Shown: positions 11,654-24,396, numbered from the stretch's first letter. The stretch is DNA of 64,000 nt from Fasciolopsis buskii (GCA_008360955.1 LUCM01006475.1:101718-165717); one strand, 5' to 3'. Translations and numbers: made by a program. Notes: a model not told the origin generated them from the letters alone.

Positions 11654-14600
11654 TCATTGGATAATCTTAATCGGTTACAGTTCAACGGGAGCAAACAGGC
11701 AAAGAAAACTGTGAGGTGTGTCGAGTTGTTTTAGGTAGCATAAACTGCCAATTGTTGCACAGGGCAGAAAGCTCGCCCGCGCGTAGTAAATACCCACATT
11801 ACACTATCCCTTAACGCCCCTCCCCCGCCAAGTAAAAGGATGATCGCAAATTCGATTTCGAATTCTCGGACTTTCCATTTTATGTATTCGATTCCTTGAA
11901 GTCTAGACTCTTTAAAACGACGCTATTCATCAAAGAATTCAGTGACTCTGAGCAGACGTTTGCATCACTTAATGTTGAACTTCGGTGAAATCTTTGCGAA
12001 TAGCCACGGTGAGCCTATGGGCTGCGGATGATCGCTTTCGGCCCCATGGTTGAGCTCCAGCCGAAGCATGGTAGCTTGTGAGTTACTACTGATCCCAGGC
12101 GAAGTTGAGAAAAGGTCTACATACTGTCTATGATTGTTGACGGTGAGTGGATCACGATTATGCAGTCACCTTTGAACAAACAAACCGACTGGCATTTTCA
12201 CCAGTCTTCACGAATGCGATTCAAATCACTAATCCAGCTTTAGTCATTCATTAAAACCACCAACCCCGCAACAGTGGGCACTGGGGAATTTCGGATTTTA
12301 GCACCAGCGCCCCCAACCTAGTTGTCGGTTAGACATGATTGTCAAATCTTATTCGCCCCGTTCCTGTCTTCTCCTAGAGTAGCGTCATTTTTGCTCTTTT
12401 TTCAAGCAAAATTCAGCACTCGAAAGAAACTTTCACACTAAACGTGAAAACAGGATAACTCCTGAAAGTACAAACAACGACTGGTTGTAACGGTGTTTTG
12501 AAAAATAAGCTACAGGTTTGAACTAGTCACGCATAATAGTTTGTGATGACACTAGAACTGTTTCGTCAATATTCACGGTTGTCGATATACTAGCTAGCTA
12601 TTTATCCGCTCTTTAGAGGGCGAAATATTTAGTCCAAGCCCGGTTTCTCTCTAACGGTAAAGAAAAAAAATCGTTTATTTTCCTGCGTTCCACTTCATTT
12701 CGTTCTTGTACAGTACGTGTGCTTTTCGCAACTGCTAACTGCGCATAAAATAACAAAGATGTTATCTTCACTCTTGTTCTTTCTGTAGAAGAAAGGAGGA
12801 ATGTGAATTTTTCGCCCACGTAATAAAAGAGAATAGGACACACTAGGACATTCTGCTGCATTCACGTTTGGATTGTAACTAAAGGGGTACTCCGGAAAGT
12901 TGGAACAGCGATGTTCCACAAGGGACGGAACGGAATTAGCAAAGTGTGACAGATCAAACACGATATAATCTGTATCTTTTTGATTTATTCATATATTTAC
13001 TTATTTAATAACTGCTTCATAAACAAGGAATTATCGAAAGTGGAGAAATTTACATAGAAATGACGATTGGTTATGAGATAGCACCTTGAATGACACCGGG
13101 TATTAGGTCTTCATCTTGACATGATGTGAGTGCCTCCATGACCTGAAAAGCTATACATGATAGCTTTTCTTGAGCCGAAGGTTCAGTCATACCTGGAAGG
13201 TCAGTGGGTAGAAGCTTGGTTCTCCAGGTTGGGGGTTGATGTGAGCCAACAACTCAGCGGGAAAACTGAGTGGAACAAGAATTAATCCAAGGAAGTCTCC
13301 CATCAGATGAACAGTAGGGTCGTCTCAAAGGGTGATCAGGGTCGGGCTTCCTGTTGCATTGAACGTAGGAGAGCGCTGATAAGTTTGTTGATGTTCAAAC
13401 ATTCTTGGTTAGATTAGCTCCCCATAGTCTTGTGAGTGGGACATTTGAGTCAAAAGCTGAGCCTAGGGTTCCCAAAGATGGCTTATGCCTCGCGGGCAGC
13501 CTCGAAATGTCTCTGGCCCAAATGTCTCCAGCGCTTCTTTTTACAGAAAGTCTAACCTCTGTGTAAGTGGGGATACCGTGCCAAGAAAGTGCGTGAAACG
13601 TGGGCATACTCAAGGATGCATCTGTTCACGTCTGAACTGCTCACCATTTCAGTTGACCGACGGACAATACCCGTCACCCACTCACGTGAATAGTGTGTAG
13701 GTTCTGACACATGAAATATACACCTAATATGCAACATTTGATCAATTTTTTGCTATTCTACGTAGACAGTTTTCGAGGCTTTGACAAGGGTACAGAACTT
13801 GGTTCTGTTACTGTATTTTGGATGAAATTTCACATGCTACCCATGTGTTCGTGTTCAGTTGCTACGCTGACATGCATAGCGCCTTCCGACGCGGCATGAA
13901 AAACACTTGGAGGTTTTCATTTTTCTTTTGGGCTCGGTGGTGTTAAGCAGATTGGTTTCTACTTTGGCGAAAAATTATCCAAAACCAGTTGGCATTTTAA
14001 TCTCCAGCGGAAACGTGTTTCGCGGGTGATGCCAATTTGTTTCATTTATTAAAACATCGAAAATCGGCTATCTGACCAAGTGACTATATTTTAAACTCAC
14101 GAAAGATCCTCAGCCCCACGAGTGACACTCAACCCTAATTTCGGACATATCGAACATTTCGCAAAGTTTCCCAGTCGGGATGTGATGTCTAAAATATTAA
14201 CGAAAAAACATTCTAATCCGATTTGGGCAAGTCGAGTGATCTAATCCTCTCCAAAGTCGGGTTTGCAGTTTGGATTTTGGAACCCATTTTCACATAGTTA
14301 TTAGACGTACAACATCACAATCCCAAATTCTCATTGGACGATTTTTCCAAATCTTCAGACTTTTCGAAAGAAAACGAATATAACCGTTAGTCTGCGATCC
14401 ATTTCCGTTAACTGAATGAAAGAAATGTCCCATTTTGAAACTGAACAGCGACGACATGTACACCATGATGAGAGGCTACAAGGTCAACGAGGTTTGATCT
14501 GAACAGACCAATCTGAATCGCTCGCATATGAACATAAATGAAAGTCTGACTGACTGGCCATAGATCACTTAATCGTTCTTGTTCAATTACTCAGAACGAG

Positions 14601-15595
14601 ATTGAACCTCAATTACAAATGGCTGGAATAGATAAAGTTAGCAAATGGAACAATTAGGTTGCAAAACAAGCACTGGGAATGCGATGAGACAACTGGTGCC
14701 GTGATTACACGCAACATGGACTTGTTAAAAGACAGTTAGCATGCTCAAAACAATCTGAAGAGTCTAGTCTGGTTATTTGACACATTGCATTGCAAATGAA
14801 ATGAGATCTAGACTATTTCAGTATTACTAAATGGAAGAATACACACAAACATTTGAACAACCAAATTCTCTCTCACACACATCAAAATGCTCTGAGCGCA
14901 ATTTTTCCACATTTTAATCTGATTTAGTCCAACTTATGGGGGAAGCGTACAGGTTTCCGAACGGCAACCTGTGTGAAGAATCTGAACAGTACATGGCTTG
15001 GTTTCGACAACATAGGTTTACATGCAGGACAATCGTAACATTCTCCAGTTCATTCTGTGAATGTCACGATTCCAATAGTAGAGCTTTTTCTGTGTGAAAT
15101 ATACCGCACACAATATGGTAGCTATTAGTAACAGGGCTTGATTTTAATGATTCTATTACAATAAATGGAATGTTGGATATGTGGAAGCAGACCCTTCCAA
15201 TCTCAAATTTGAACGGAGAACTCAAAACCTTTGGTTTTCACAAATTACTCAGGATCGATTCGTTACCTCTCTGTAAAGTTCAAACTGCATTCAAATACAA
15301 TCCTTAAGTCACAATCAATTTCACCTCAGAGTATATGACATGACCCTTTGGCAAATGGAATTTCTCTTAAACTTCCTATGACCACCAATGCCACAAGGTC
15401 GTTCGACATTCTCGAGTGAGTTGATTCCCCCGGCAAAAACGTAATCTATCATTGAATAGCTGGAACATCACGGTCAGCAGACAACTGGGCACTACTCAAG
15501 GAAGAATGCCTATCGGCTGGATATAATACAAGACAGATAAGATTTGTTCAGCAATGGGGATGTGCAACTTATGACATGTGAGAGGATATTTCCGA
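9871..15595. other. no gene recognised; unclassified intergenic sequence
   Basis: Apart from the CT/AT microsatellite listed separately I see no coding domain or RNA gene. A small perfect hairpin (AAAAGCTAT-acatg-ATAGCTTTT) sits at 13147-13169, with no sign of function. Open frames at 11065-11391 and 13485-13700 carry no motif I recognise. Confidence 0.5.
11567..11651. repeat. compound (CT)n-(AT)n microsatellite
   Basis: A CT run of about 20 bases passes through CTATCT into an uninterrupted AT run from about 11591 to 11651. The minus-strand open frame over it (a run of Ile-Tyr) is an artefact of the repeat. Confidence 0.95.
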
Positions 15596-15599
15596 AACG

Positions 15600-15800
15600 A
15601 CCGGCGGTGGTCAAATTGATTAGACATTTGTCACCAAAAAGGTCAGAGGTTCGAATTCCAGATCCTCCGGTCACTCTGGTGGTAGTTGGCGGCTCACTTA
15701 AGCCTGGCTGGTTGCCGCACCTAATGAAACCTTGTTCTTCTATGCCACTCTGAGTGTCTACGGGACGTGCTCCTTCCACTGCATGGTACGTGTAATAAAA
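15600..15800 (+). repeat. tRNA-derived SINE-like repeat, family B
   Basis: It starts with GGCGGTGGTCAAATTGATTA and contains a canonical B-box-like GGTTCGAATTCC at about 15649. The body contains CCTCCGGTCACTCTGGTGG and ends near CGTGTAATAAAAAATCG. The same order (GGTGGTCAAATGTATAA, GGTTCGAACC, GTCCGCCGGTCACTTTGGTGG, ending AATAATAAAAAAAAC) recurs at 42769-43040, where the body holds an extra segment. The A-box region resembles family A but the body is different. Confidence 0.65.
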
Positions 15801-16263
15801 AATCGGTAAACGTTAGTAATCAGTGGTTGCAATATGAGTCAAACACCAAGCGAACTGAGCAATATGCGGTTAGGTGAAGACAAACGTGGGAACAGAGGTG
15901 CTATGAGTAAGCGATATGATGAGGAGAAGGAATAATGAATTCAGTATTTATGACAGGATGAACGGTTCAGGAATTTGTCCCGATTCACGGTAAAAATGGA
16001 AGGTCTAAATGTTTCAATAGAGGTTTTACCACAGTCGTTATATCTAGCACTTTCATTCGGTCGTCTCGAATATTGTTCTATCACACCCAGTCTAAACAAT
16101 CAAACTGGATCTGGCTCTTCAAATCAACAGTTTCACCTTTGACGGTGTGACGAAGAAGCTTGTTTTCAGTTATTGCTAATCATGCCAATACATAGAATTC
16201 AATGATTTAGAATAAACAAGGGGAAGGACTGGTTACAATTCAAATCGTCAAAGCATGATCAGT

Positions 16264-16292
16264 GTTGTGTGTGTGTATGTGTGTGTGTGTGA
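16264..16292. repeat. (GT)n microsatellite
   Basis: An interrupted GT tract with one TGTATGTG interruption. Confidence 0.9.
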
Positions 16293-16299
16293 CTAAAAT

Positions 16300-16500
16300 T
16301 ATCACCAATGCTGTGTTCACACTTGGTTCATTCCGGCAAATTTGTAAATGTTACTGAAACGTTCAGATTAAACTACACAGTCCGGAATAGTTCATCAAGA
16401 CTGGCGAAATCTCAGGTATTATCTACAGCTGAGACTGTGTGCATTCGTCTCTGCGATCCTCCGCTGTGCTTAAATGCATTTCGCGCAAACACCGAGGCTT
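16300..16500 (+). mobile_element. Penelope-like element fragment (C-terminal tail after the GIY-YIG domain)
   Basis: The plus-strand frame starting at 16308 reads SHLVHSGKFVNVTETFRLNY and then SQVLSTAETVCIRLCDPPLC. This parallels SHLAQTNHTVNV and LSTAEAVAIRLQNSPLC in the element at 9.1-9.9 kb on the other strand. Only this C-terminal piece, about 60 residues, is preserved. Nothing recognisable lies upstream of the adjoining (GT)n tract. Confidence 0.65.
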
Positions 16501-17070
16501 CCCTGGCCGTCTCACCAACCCCGAAAATCTCTCAAATCCCTTGCAGATCTGGGCATGAGTTGCATGCCCCAACTCAATTTAGGCCGCCATCCATTTTACA
16601 CACACACGAACATGAACACAAGCACAAACACAAGCAAACAACAGTGAACACATTTTAACTATTAGAACTGTAAAACAATGTTAAGTTTTGGCATGATTAC
16701 GAATAACTGAAAGCGAGCCTGTTCGTCACACCATATTGTGCCTCAGTGTGCTGTGTGTGATTAGTCGGAAAGTTTCACGTCTCTCTGGCATAATCAGCTT
16801 ATTTTAGGCCCACCCAGGACGCAGATCAATAGCCGATTTTACCCCGTTTAAGTGGATCCTTTTCCCGTTTTTTAGTCTCCATAGCAAATGAGGAGTGCAC
16901 TTCCGTCTGAGTCCCACAAGACCAAACCACTTTCAGTCGGTCCGCGGACTAAGGGGCTGATTACGCACTCGTCTTTGGGAGTGTTGTTGGCCCAATTCCA
17001 AGCCCGTTCGTTGTTCACCTGACTGGTGGATTCTGGCCGTTAGCTCCTTACTTCTGGGTTTAATCGCACT

Positions 17071-17196
17071 TCGGAAGGGGGCCGCGGCCAGCAGAGGGCT
17101 GCCAAGTGGGGAAGTTGTTCGGTGGTGGGAGGATTCAAACCCGCGATCTTCAAGTCCAAGCGCCACGACTTTATGCGTTTGGTCACCGCCAGCCAG
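17071..17196 (-). repeat. tRNA-derived SINE-like repeat, family A
   Basis: On the minus strand it reads GGCGGTGACCAAACGCATAA, GCGGGTTTGAATCC, CCCACCACCGAACAACTTCC, then TTGGCAGCCCTCTGCTGGCC and GCGGCCCCCTTCCGA. This is the same head-to-body order as at 8.5 and 40.6 kb. The B box is close to consensus. Confidence 0.7.
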
Positions 17197-20085
17197 ATAG
17201 TCCCCTCAGGATCGAGGGTAGCTAAAAAATGGATTTGGACTGATGGTCCAACGATTCTTACCGTGAACTAATATACGGGGCAGAGAACTGGATGAGCATC
17301 AAAACAAAAATTCGATTTACGCTTTAGATGCGATTGTTCTTTAGGAACGCGAATGGTCAGAGATGCAAAAACTTCGTTGACAGCCTGGGAGAAAAAGGAG
17401 ACAAACAAAGGTGAGTGGTGGGTAAAACAAAGAGCGGAGAAACTGGGTGAAAATGCGAGTTTGTGGAAGGAAGATTTTAGATGCAAAATAGTCACCTGAC
17501 TGGTTACAAATGCAGACTGTTGTGCAAGTGTCACAGGTTTAGTCCGTCAGGCAACATAAAAAGTGTCCTGATGGTTTATTCAAACATGCAGTCATTTCAC
17601 GAAAAGAATCACGACTAGGATTATACGCAAACTCGTAGGAAGCCCAGTGCGTGTGATCCAGTCAGAAATAGTTAAAACAGATTGTTAGGAGTGCAAAGAG
17701 ATGCTCCGACCGATCGATCAATCGCCCGATGAACGCCAACGCATGACAGCTGTCTCCATTTGAAATGAAGATAACGTCACGAAAATGACTGTAGAAAAGT
17801 AAGACGTCATGATGATTCAAGTTTGGATAAAGTCTGCATGAGCCACGAGCAATGAAATCAACAGAAAATCATATGGTTTGATATTTGGTCAAGGTGGTTG
17901 ATAGACATCATGCTCCGAATCCTTTCAAAGTCTCAGAGATATTGCGTTCGAAATTAGCACTGGTTTTTCATTTGATACGTCGTATTACGCCTGGAGGTTT
18001 GATCTCCCTGAATAAGCGTGATGCTGGTCGTAGTATTGAATTGCTACCGGTAATTTTCACCTTCAAAATAAATTAATAGAGGTCAAGTGCTTAGAAATTC
18101 TACTGTCACTTTACTATGACCCAGATGTTTCCGAACTCTTTATCCCCCTCCCCTCCCACATTTGTGCACAGTGGTGCAACTTCTTACCACTGAGAAATGA
18201 TGGAAGCACGATGCGGATATTTCTTTCGTTGATCAAGCAATCAACCTCCATTAATCTCTTCTCAAATTCGTCGTGGTATTTAGGCTACCTACGGAGAAGT
18301 TTTCCATCGTGAGAGTCGCTTACCATGAAAATCAACAACGGATTGAGGCCACTTCATTGTGTGACGAATTTCAGCAATCCCTTGAAAACCTACGCGACTA
18401 GCTTCACACCTAAGCTGTTGATTAGAAACATGAATGAAATGAACGCATACAAATTACTTGATACTGCACAGTAAATTAACTAAATGGCCAATCAATTTCT
18501 CGGCTACGTAGAATGGTACCCACATGCCATTGTTTTATCATCACATGATGGCTGAAATCAGCAAACCAGCTTTCGGAATATAAGTTAGATTTAAAGATAT
18601 GAAGTGTCATGCAACAGTGTAAAAGTTGAGCGTTGTTGGGTGTTAGGAGCGTTATACAAGCTTTGGTGTGTTGAAGCCGGTTTTGGTCTAAGGTTCATTG
18701 ACCAAACAACGCGCTTCGCAAGATACCCAAGATCAGCGTCCAAGAAAAAAATCCGAGAGTTATTATTTAAAAACACGTCAAAAGAGGGTGTAGGTGTATA
18801 GCCATTTAGTGTCCTGGTTTGCTCAGTTGTGTATGGGGCCTCCGCCCCGTGTTTGCTGTGGCCAGGTCACAAAGGAGATCAGTAACGAAGTCTGACCTTG
18901 GATCAAACGGCTACCGCGGTCACAGTTGGCATGTGTGATAGAAAATCAGGGGTTACCGTACTTCTGTTTCACTTCCAGTTGTTTTAACCAAATTCCGCAT
19001 TTTGGCCTTCTACATGACCATTGAGGTAATAGTCAAAAGTGGTTGTTACTGTACACAAAGGTGGAGGATGGCGTCAATAGTATATCGCGAGTGTACATTC
19101 TCTTGCTTTGTCCTCTGTGCCCTTCCTCACCTTGGTTCAAAGTGATAAACGCGATGTTTTATAAGGACACATTTGACGGGTGTCGTGCAATCTGTTCAAA
19201 CGGTCTATCACCTGAGGTATGATGTCACAGAAATGAACTCGCAAACAAAATAGCGAACAGAATCATACAGCTGGCATTTTCTTGTACATTTAATTGTCGT
19301 CTGCCGTGAGCAAAATCATGGCGGACATATTGATCTGTTTCCCGAAACAAATCATTGTTAACAATCGGGGCAATTTGTAACGTGGCATTTATCAAACAGG
19401 GCAACAAACTCAGGTTTGCCTGTGAATCAAACCTTGAAGAGCTTTGTTACTTGGTGCTTTACAGTTCTGCTTTCATGGACGAAGCCGTCCGTCATTTGGA
19501 AGTCGACCATTTGTTGCATGTAGGTTGTCGATCTACAAAGTTCCGTGAACAGTGAAGATGCTACATCATTTATTCTTGACGTTCGATACGCTGTTAAAAT
19601 TCAGCCTGGTTTACTGGGCGTCTACGTTGTTGCTATCAGTCTTTCGTCCTTAGTTTGCGTCCCAGTTTTTCTGCGATGGATGCGAGCAACTGATAATTCA
19701 TAAACACAGTGAAATAGCTGTACAGCCTCTCTCTGATTTTAATGTCCAGCTAAATGTTTATACGACATGTTGGGTCATTCGCCTACCTCACCTAAACCTT
19801 TATTACAGAGAATTGTTAGTTGCTAATCCCTGGATGTCTTCACTTAACGCGTTCAGCTGATCTTACCCTGACAAATAAGGTCACGTGCATACGACCTCTC
19901 CCAGTGTGACGGACATTAAATATACGTGGGAACAGATTACGAGTACTTTGATATTCTCCCATACCGTTGAAATGCGGTATCAGAAACTGAGCGTGAAAAG
20001 TTGTTTTCGCCTGTTTAATTTCCTCCGCATATTGTGAGGTGGGGCTGAGAACTGGTACCAAAAGTGCAAAGCCGCTTAGTTTGGA
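17197..20085. other. no gene recognised
   Basis: Nothing with coding or RNA-gene character was found apart from a decayed SINE fragment near 18.3 kb, listed separately. Open frames are under 90 codons and without motifs. Confidence 0.45.
18271..18400 (+). repeat. decayed partial copy of the fold-back SINE
   Basis: The series TAGGCTACCTACGGAGAAGT, then TGTGACGAATTTCAGCAA, parallels TAGGCTACCTGCAGAGAAGT and TGTGATGAATTTCAACAA at 46008-46130. The central part is much diverged and the tRNA-like head is missing. Confidence 0.4.
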
Positions 20086-20094
20086 CCTATGAGA

Positions 20095-20660
20095 CATGCC
20101 ACAATGGGGACGGATGATGTTTGGGCAACAGGGCTGTCAGACAAGTCCGGCTACAATCCGATGAATGACGCACCGGCTAAGGACCTGAGATATTGCACAA
20201 AGGGAAGCAGGAGAGCGAATCTAATTGGGGAACAAGAAAAAAGTTCTGTTGTGAATGATATAATATTAATAACACAGCGTTGTTGGTAGATACACTCCTT
20301 ACGTCGTTTGGTCCGGATATTTACAAACTGGTTACCAATCGAATTGCTCTGGGAAAAAAGTTCTGATTTGTGACAAGCTCAGGGACGAACGAGGGTAACG
20401 TTCGAAGTGACGATCAAAGAAGCCAATGGGCCCGAGAGGCAGGGCCATCCAGCCAATGAGCCATATACTGTGTGGATCTAAATAAAACGTTTGATTTTGA
20501 CAAACAATAGGAAAACAGTCATGTTTGAAGGGGTGGAGACCATTTTGACCGTTCTCACTTGATTAGGCAAGGTGGGATTGAACTTGAGTCAAGACGACCA
20601 TGTGAAGGCGTTAGAGCTAACGACAGCAATAAATCGATTTCAAAGTATTATCTATATGAG
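20095..20660 (+). repeat. unclassified interspersed repeat, family E
   Basis: Blocks such as GACAAGTCCGGCTACAATCC...CCGGCTAAGGACCTGA and, further on, GACGACCATGTGAAGGCG...TTAGAGCTAACGACAGCAAT are matched in order at 41290-41705. There they read GACAAGCCCGTTCGGGCC...TGGTTAAGGATCGG and GATGACCGACTGAAGGCG...TGGAGTTAGCGACCAGGAC. No coding capacity is evident. It could be an LTR or a SINE. The similarity was judged by eye. Confidence 0.4.
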
Positions 20661-21436
20661 TAAACAGATTTCCGGAAGAATAAAACTGCAGTCCTTAAGG
20701 TTTTACCTGAATTTATTGAGAAGTACTCAGAACCCATGCTCGATTATCCCCATGATCATCAAAATGAATCGTGTTTCCTTGCTTCCCTGTTTAGTCATAT
20801 TTTACCTAATGTCTACTAGACAGCTACTGACTTGCGCTTCTAGCATCGTCATCCTATGCTGTGACATTGGATAGTGCGTAGGAGACAATTAACACTCACA
20901 TTTGGGATGTATGCATGTATGTATGTCATTGCTTTTCCGTGCATGTGGGTGTAATATATGCATGCTAGAGGAGAAACTTGCAATCCGTGAAAACGTGGAG
21001 TAAACCTTCCAGTTCACCGATGCAAATTATGCTTTTTATGGTGGATTCAGTGAATTCAGTGCTTTGCAAATATGTAGAAAATACTCAAGAGTGGATAAAA
21101 GTATGTATCTCCTCCACAATGCGTGCCGAGGACACATCAGTTCGAAGAGAAGAGTGATGTCCGGTACGTGTGCACAGGCCTGTCCATAGGACGGGGATTG
21201 CGTTTTGGATCTAACTGAAGGAGATCTGAATAAGCCGATCGGACGCCAATTCTGGGCCATTTTGATGTGGTTCCGAAATAATGCATGTAAGGGTTTAAAA
21301 AAGGGAGCCGTAATGTGCGGAAAACTATCACCCATATAAGACCTTTTAGACGGCATTGTTAAAAACAAGGTAGAGAAGTGACTGTCACACACTGGACAAA
21401 CAGTTCAAACCGAACATCAGTGAACTTAGTCCGATG

Positions 21437-21870
21437 ACTAAGTTCTAATTCGTGAAATAATTCGCCATGTGATATCATCGCTCAACTCACCATAAAGAAA
21501 CCATGGAAGCACTGTACAGCTGTTTCATCCTCGTTAGGAATCATCAGCAGTGCATATCCACCGCGCCCGAACTGGGACGCGAACCCGAACAAGGACGAAC
21601 GATTGTGAGTCGAACGCCTTAGCCATTACGCTACCGGGCAGGCTCTCCACGGTTTGTTGAACTTCATCACATGAGCACGTTGCACCTATCCGTGACTGAT
21701 TTGCACGGTTACTGTCCGTTAGCTCACAGCGATCGACCCCTACTGATAGATGACTTCTCTGCAGGTAGCCTGGTTTCTTTACGGTGAGTTGGGCGATGAT
21801 ATCACATGGTGAATTATTTCATGAAAACATTCAATCTCCTACTACTAAAATGTACTAAGTTCTAATTCGT
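21437..21870 (-). mobile_element. fold-back SINE insertion flanked by 17-bp direct repeats
   Basis: Perfect 17-bp direct repeats (ACTAAGTTCTAATTCGT) lie at 21437-21453 and 21854-21870, consistent with a target-site duplication. The insert has 51-bp inverted arms, 21453-21503 and 21771-21821, with three mismatches seen. Between them, read on the minus strand, is a tRNA-like head: GCCCGGTAGCGTAATGGCTA, an anticodon-arm-like CGACTCACAATCG, and GGGTTCGCGTCCC. The acceptor stem does not close, so this is a SINE head and not a tRNA gene. Confidence 0.7.
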
Positions 21871-22471
21871 CAGATCTGAATGCTTTCCACCTTTTGAATT
21901 TTACCACAATGGACTTATGCTTCTTTCCACCTTCAGTCATATTTGCTGGATTGCTAGTATATGACATTCGAATTCATTCTTTTTGTGTTCGGGGAAAATG
22001 GGTTAAAACACAATGTTAGAAACTTTAACTGTTCATATGGGAAGTAGTGGGAGTAGTCCGGAGCATGAGTGGAGCATGAGTGGAAAGCCTCATTGAGTGA
22101 AACTGCTAGCATCAACCACACAAGCCGCAAAAACGCAACCTTACCACGCTCGATCAATCTTCACTCTCGCCGATGTTATCCGGTTGTCCCCAAGATCGTT
22201 CGGTATCGATGGCCACTGAGAAGCTGACCGAGTGCCCAGGGTGTCACTGGTCCAGTTACGAAACGGACCGAACTATCACTCCTTGATCGTTTGGGGCTAA
22301 AGATAAAGCAAGAATCACCTATGCTCTATCCAATCCAGGGCCAAGTCTGACTACTCGCAGCAAACTATCAGCTACTTTCAAAGTTAATAAAGTTAAGTTA
22401 AGTTAATAAAATGGCACGTACTCTTGGTATTCGATTGAATCACAAACAAATCTTCGCTTGCAACGAGGCCT
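21453..22471 (+). repeat. 1.02-kb near-identical direct duplication, copy 1
   Basis: This matches 44828-45846 at a constant offset of 23,375 bases with no indel. I found two internal mismatches (21605 G versus 44980 C; 22378 T versus 45753 A) and one near the right edge (22468). It contains the fold-back SINE plus about 600 bp of downstream flank, including a 67-codon minus-strand frame (22157-21954) that is identical in both copies but has no recognisable motif. A tandem GTTAA-rich tail lies at 22380-22410. Confidence 0.9.
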
Positions 22472-24000
22472 TTCGCCCCTTAGCTATTTATATGACATGC
22501 ATTGGGCTAGCGATTTCCGGAAGGGTAGCGTAACTGAACCGAAATACACAAGGGCAGAAAACCAATATGATCCGAAGCCCAACAAGCAACTTCTTTATTA
22601 ATTCCACTGAGTAAAATTGTCGGAGTCTGGCTTACAGATTATGGGGATCCAAGTGTTCGTTTCGAAAAACTAGAGGATTCTGTCAGTTTGCTATAAGTGT
22701 TACTGAACCTTCGATGAAATTTCTTCCGGACGGTCATGTAGTTCTATAAAACACCAGTAACCCTCGCGCTAATGAAAGAGTTTTGTTTAGCTTTCGCACT
22801 GAACACTACCCAACGTGCATTATTCTTCCTTGGCAAGCACTGATTGATCTGCTGGTGCCCCCTGCTGAGAAAATATCCAGATCGTGAGGATTTTAACCTA
22901 TCTTATTCCAATACATTTATTTCCCCTTCTGAAACCGCATGCTATTTGTTAGCAGGTTCAGTTTTATTTTCTGCTCAACACAAATATCTCGTTTTCAGGT
23001 CAAGTGATACTAGCATCAGGACAGAAAAAGAAAGCGACGTGGGAGAGGGACAAAACGAAACATCACACTGTCTGCTCCATCTCGTATCGCTTATTACATA
23101 ACCCGCAGTCAACCTATCAGTCGGCGATTTCAGCTCACTGGTTTGCATGGGGATTTTGTAATTCTTGGTTATCAAAACCGCAATAGATACAGGATTTGGG
23201 AAAAGTGGGAGGGGCTTTAACACACGAACGTGACCGAAAATTCTAATTTACAAAATACTAGAGCAACCATTCGGAAGCCCGTGGTTGACTGTTCAGCTCA
23301 TAAGCCAATCACATGAGGCTAAAAGTTGTGGTGGCTGACAAACCGTTCTTCCACAGGTTCCGTTTACCATAATGACATATGCTTCGAACTTCCTCCCACC
23401 AGTCACTGTAAAATTGTTAAGGTTCACTCAACCTTCTCCTTTGTATTCGCAGTTTGATGGGACCATAGTTGTCATTGGAAGTGGAACGCGCGGTGATTTG
23501 GGAATACGTCTCGCAATCGCAAAGGCTACTAGCCACCTCGGAGGGCGGGATACTTACCTCGACCATAATCGTGGATTTGAAAGCAAATTTGTCTAAAATG
23601 AAATAAGCGGAACCATCTCATAATCTATCAATCAAGAGAGTATGACTAGGGAAGATGTGACTCAGGATACATTTGTGTTAGTTGACTGCACAACCCGGCA
23701 AGTACTACATACAATGATGTCATGCCTTGGCAACTAGCGTTCCACTTCGTTTAATGTAATGGTTTTTGCTATCAGGCCTTTATTTACATGCTGTACCCAT
23801 GAATTTTCATATCTATCCTCATTCATGACAGAAATCGAACACATTCAGGCATGTCAAAAAGTTCGATAAGTCTTGGAATTTAGATACCGAGTTCGTATCC
23901 GTCCAGAGGACCTTAGCTTACGGTGCCCACCGGTGCTGTGAAGCCACAGCAAATGTCTGCCTGATGTGTTCGGTAGTCTTATTGACTTAAGCATTTGCGG
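22472..24000. other. no gene recognised
   Basis: Short open frames only, none with a motif I can name. Overlapping frames at 22844-23223 on both strands probably reflect chance. Confidence 0.45.
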
Positions 24001-24140
24001 ACCGGCGATTGTCAAATGGATAGTTACATGGCTTTGGGACGTGCGAGTCTCGCGTTCGAATCCTCCCACTGTAGGTCGACTTCTCCATTTCGCAGCCCTT
24101 TGTTGGCCGCAGTCCTCTTCTTGAAAATGGGATACAATGT
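24001..24140 (+). repeat. tRNA-derived SINE-like repeat, family A
   Basis: The order is GGCGATTGTCAAATGGATAG, CGCGTTCGAATCCTCCCACT, TCGACTTCTCCATTTCGCAG, then CCCTTTGTTGGCCGCAGTCC and TCTTCTTGAAAATG. This follows the family A order seen at 8.5 and 40.6 kb. The B box is a good match to GTTCGAATCC. Confidence 0.7.
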
Positions 24141-24376
24141 TAACAGTATCAGAACTGAGTTCGGTTTGCTGTGTATCGAAATAACGACGCATCAGGTGAA
24201 CTGCTTTTACGTAAACTGGTATTGGTCAATGACACAGCTTGATCGAAATGATTATTAACTTGTTGACGTTTCGGTTACCGCGGCTTACCTTTCTCAAGAC
24301 TGGTTTACATGCGAATGAAATTGGAATGATAACCTAGAACAACTGAATGTTAAGCAAGGTGCCTTCATGTGCTCCT

Positions 24377-24396
24377 CTGTGTGTGTGTGTGTGTGC
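24377..24396. repeat. (GT)n microsatellite
   Basis: Ten uninterrupted GT/TG dinucleotides. Confidence 0.9.

Noticed and set aside
11506..11694. Minus-strand frame with an Ile-Tyr run
   Set aside because: Direct translation of the AT microsatellite.
21954..22157. Identical 67-codon minus-strand frames at 22.0 and 45.4 kb suggesting a conserved gene
   Set aside because: The identity comes from the recent 1.02-kb duplication, not from selection. No motif is present.
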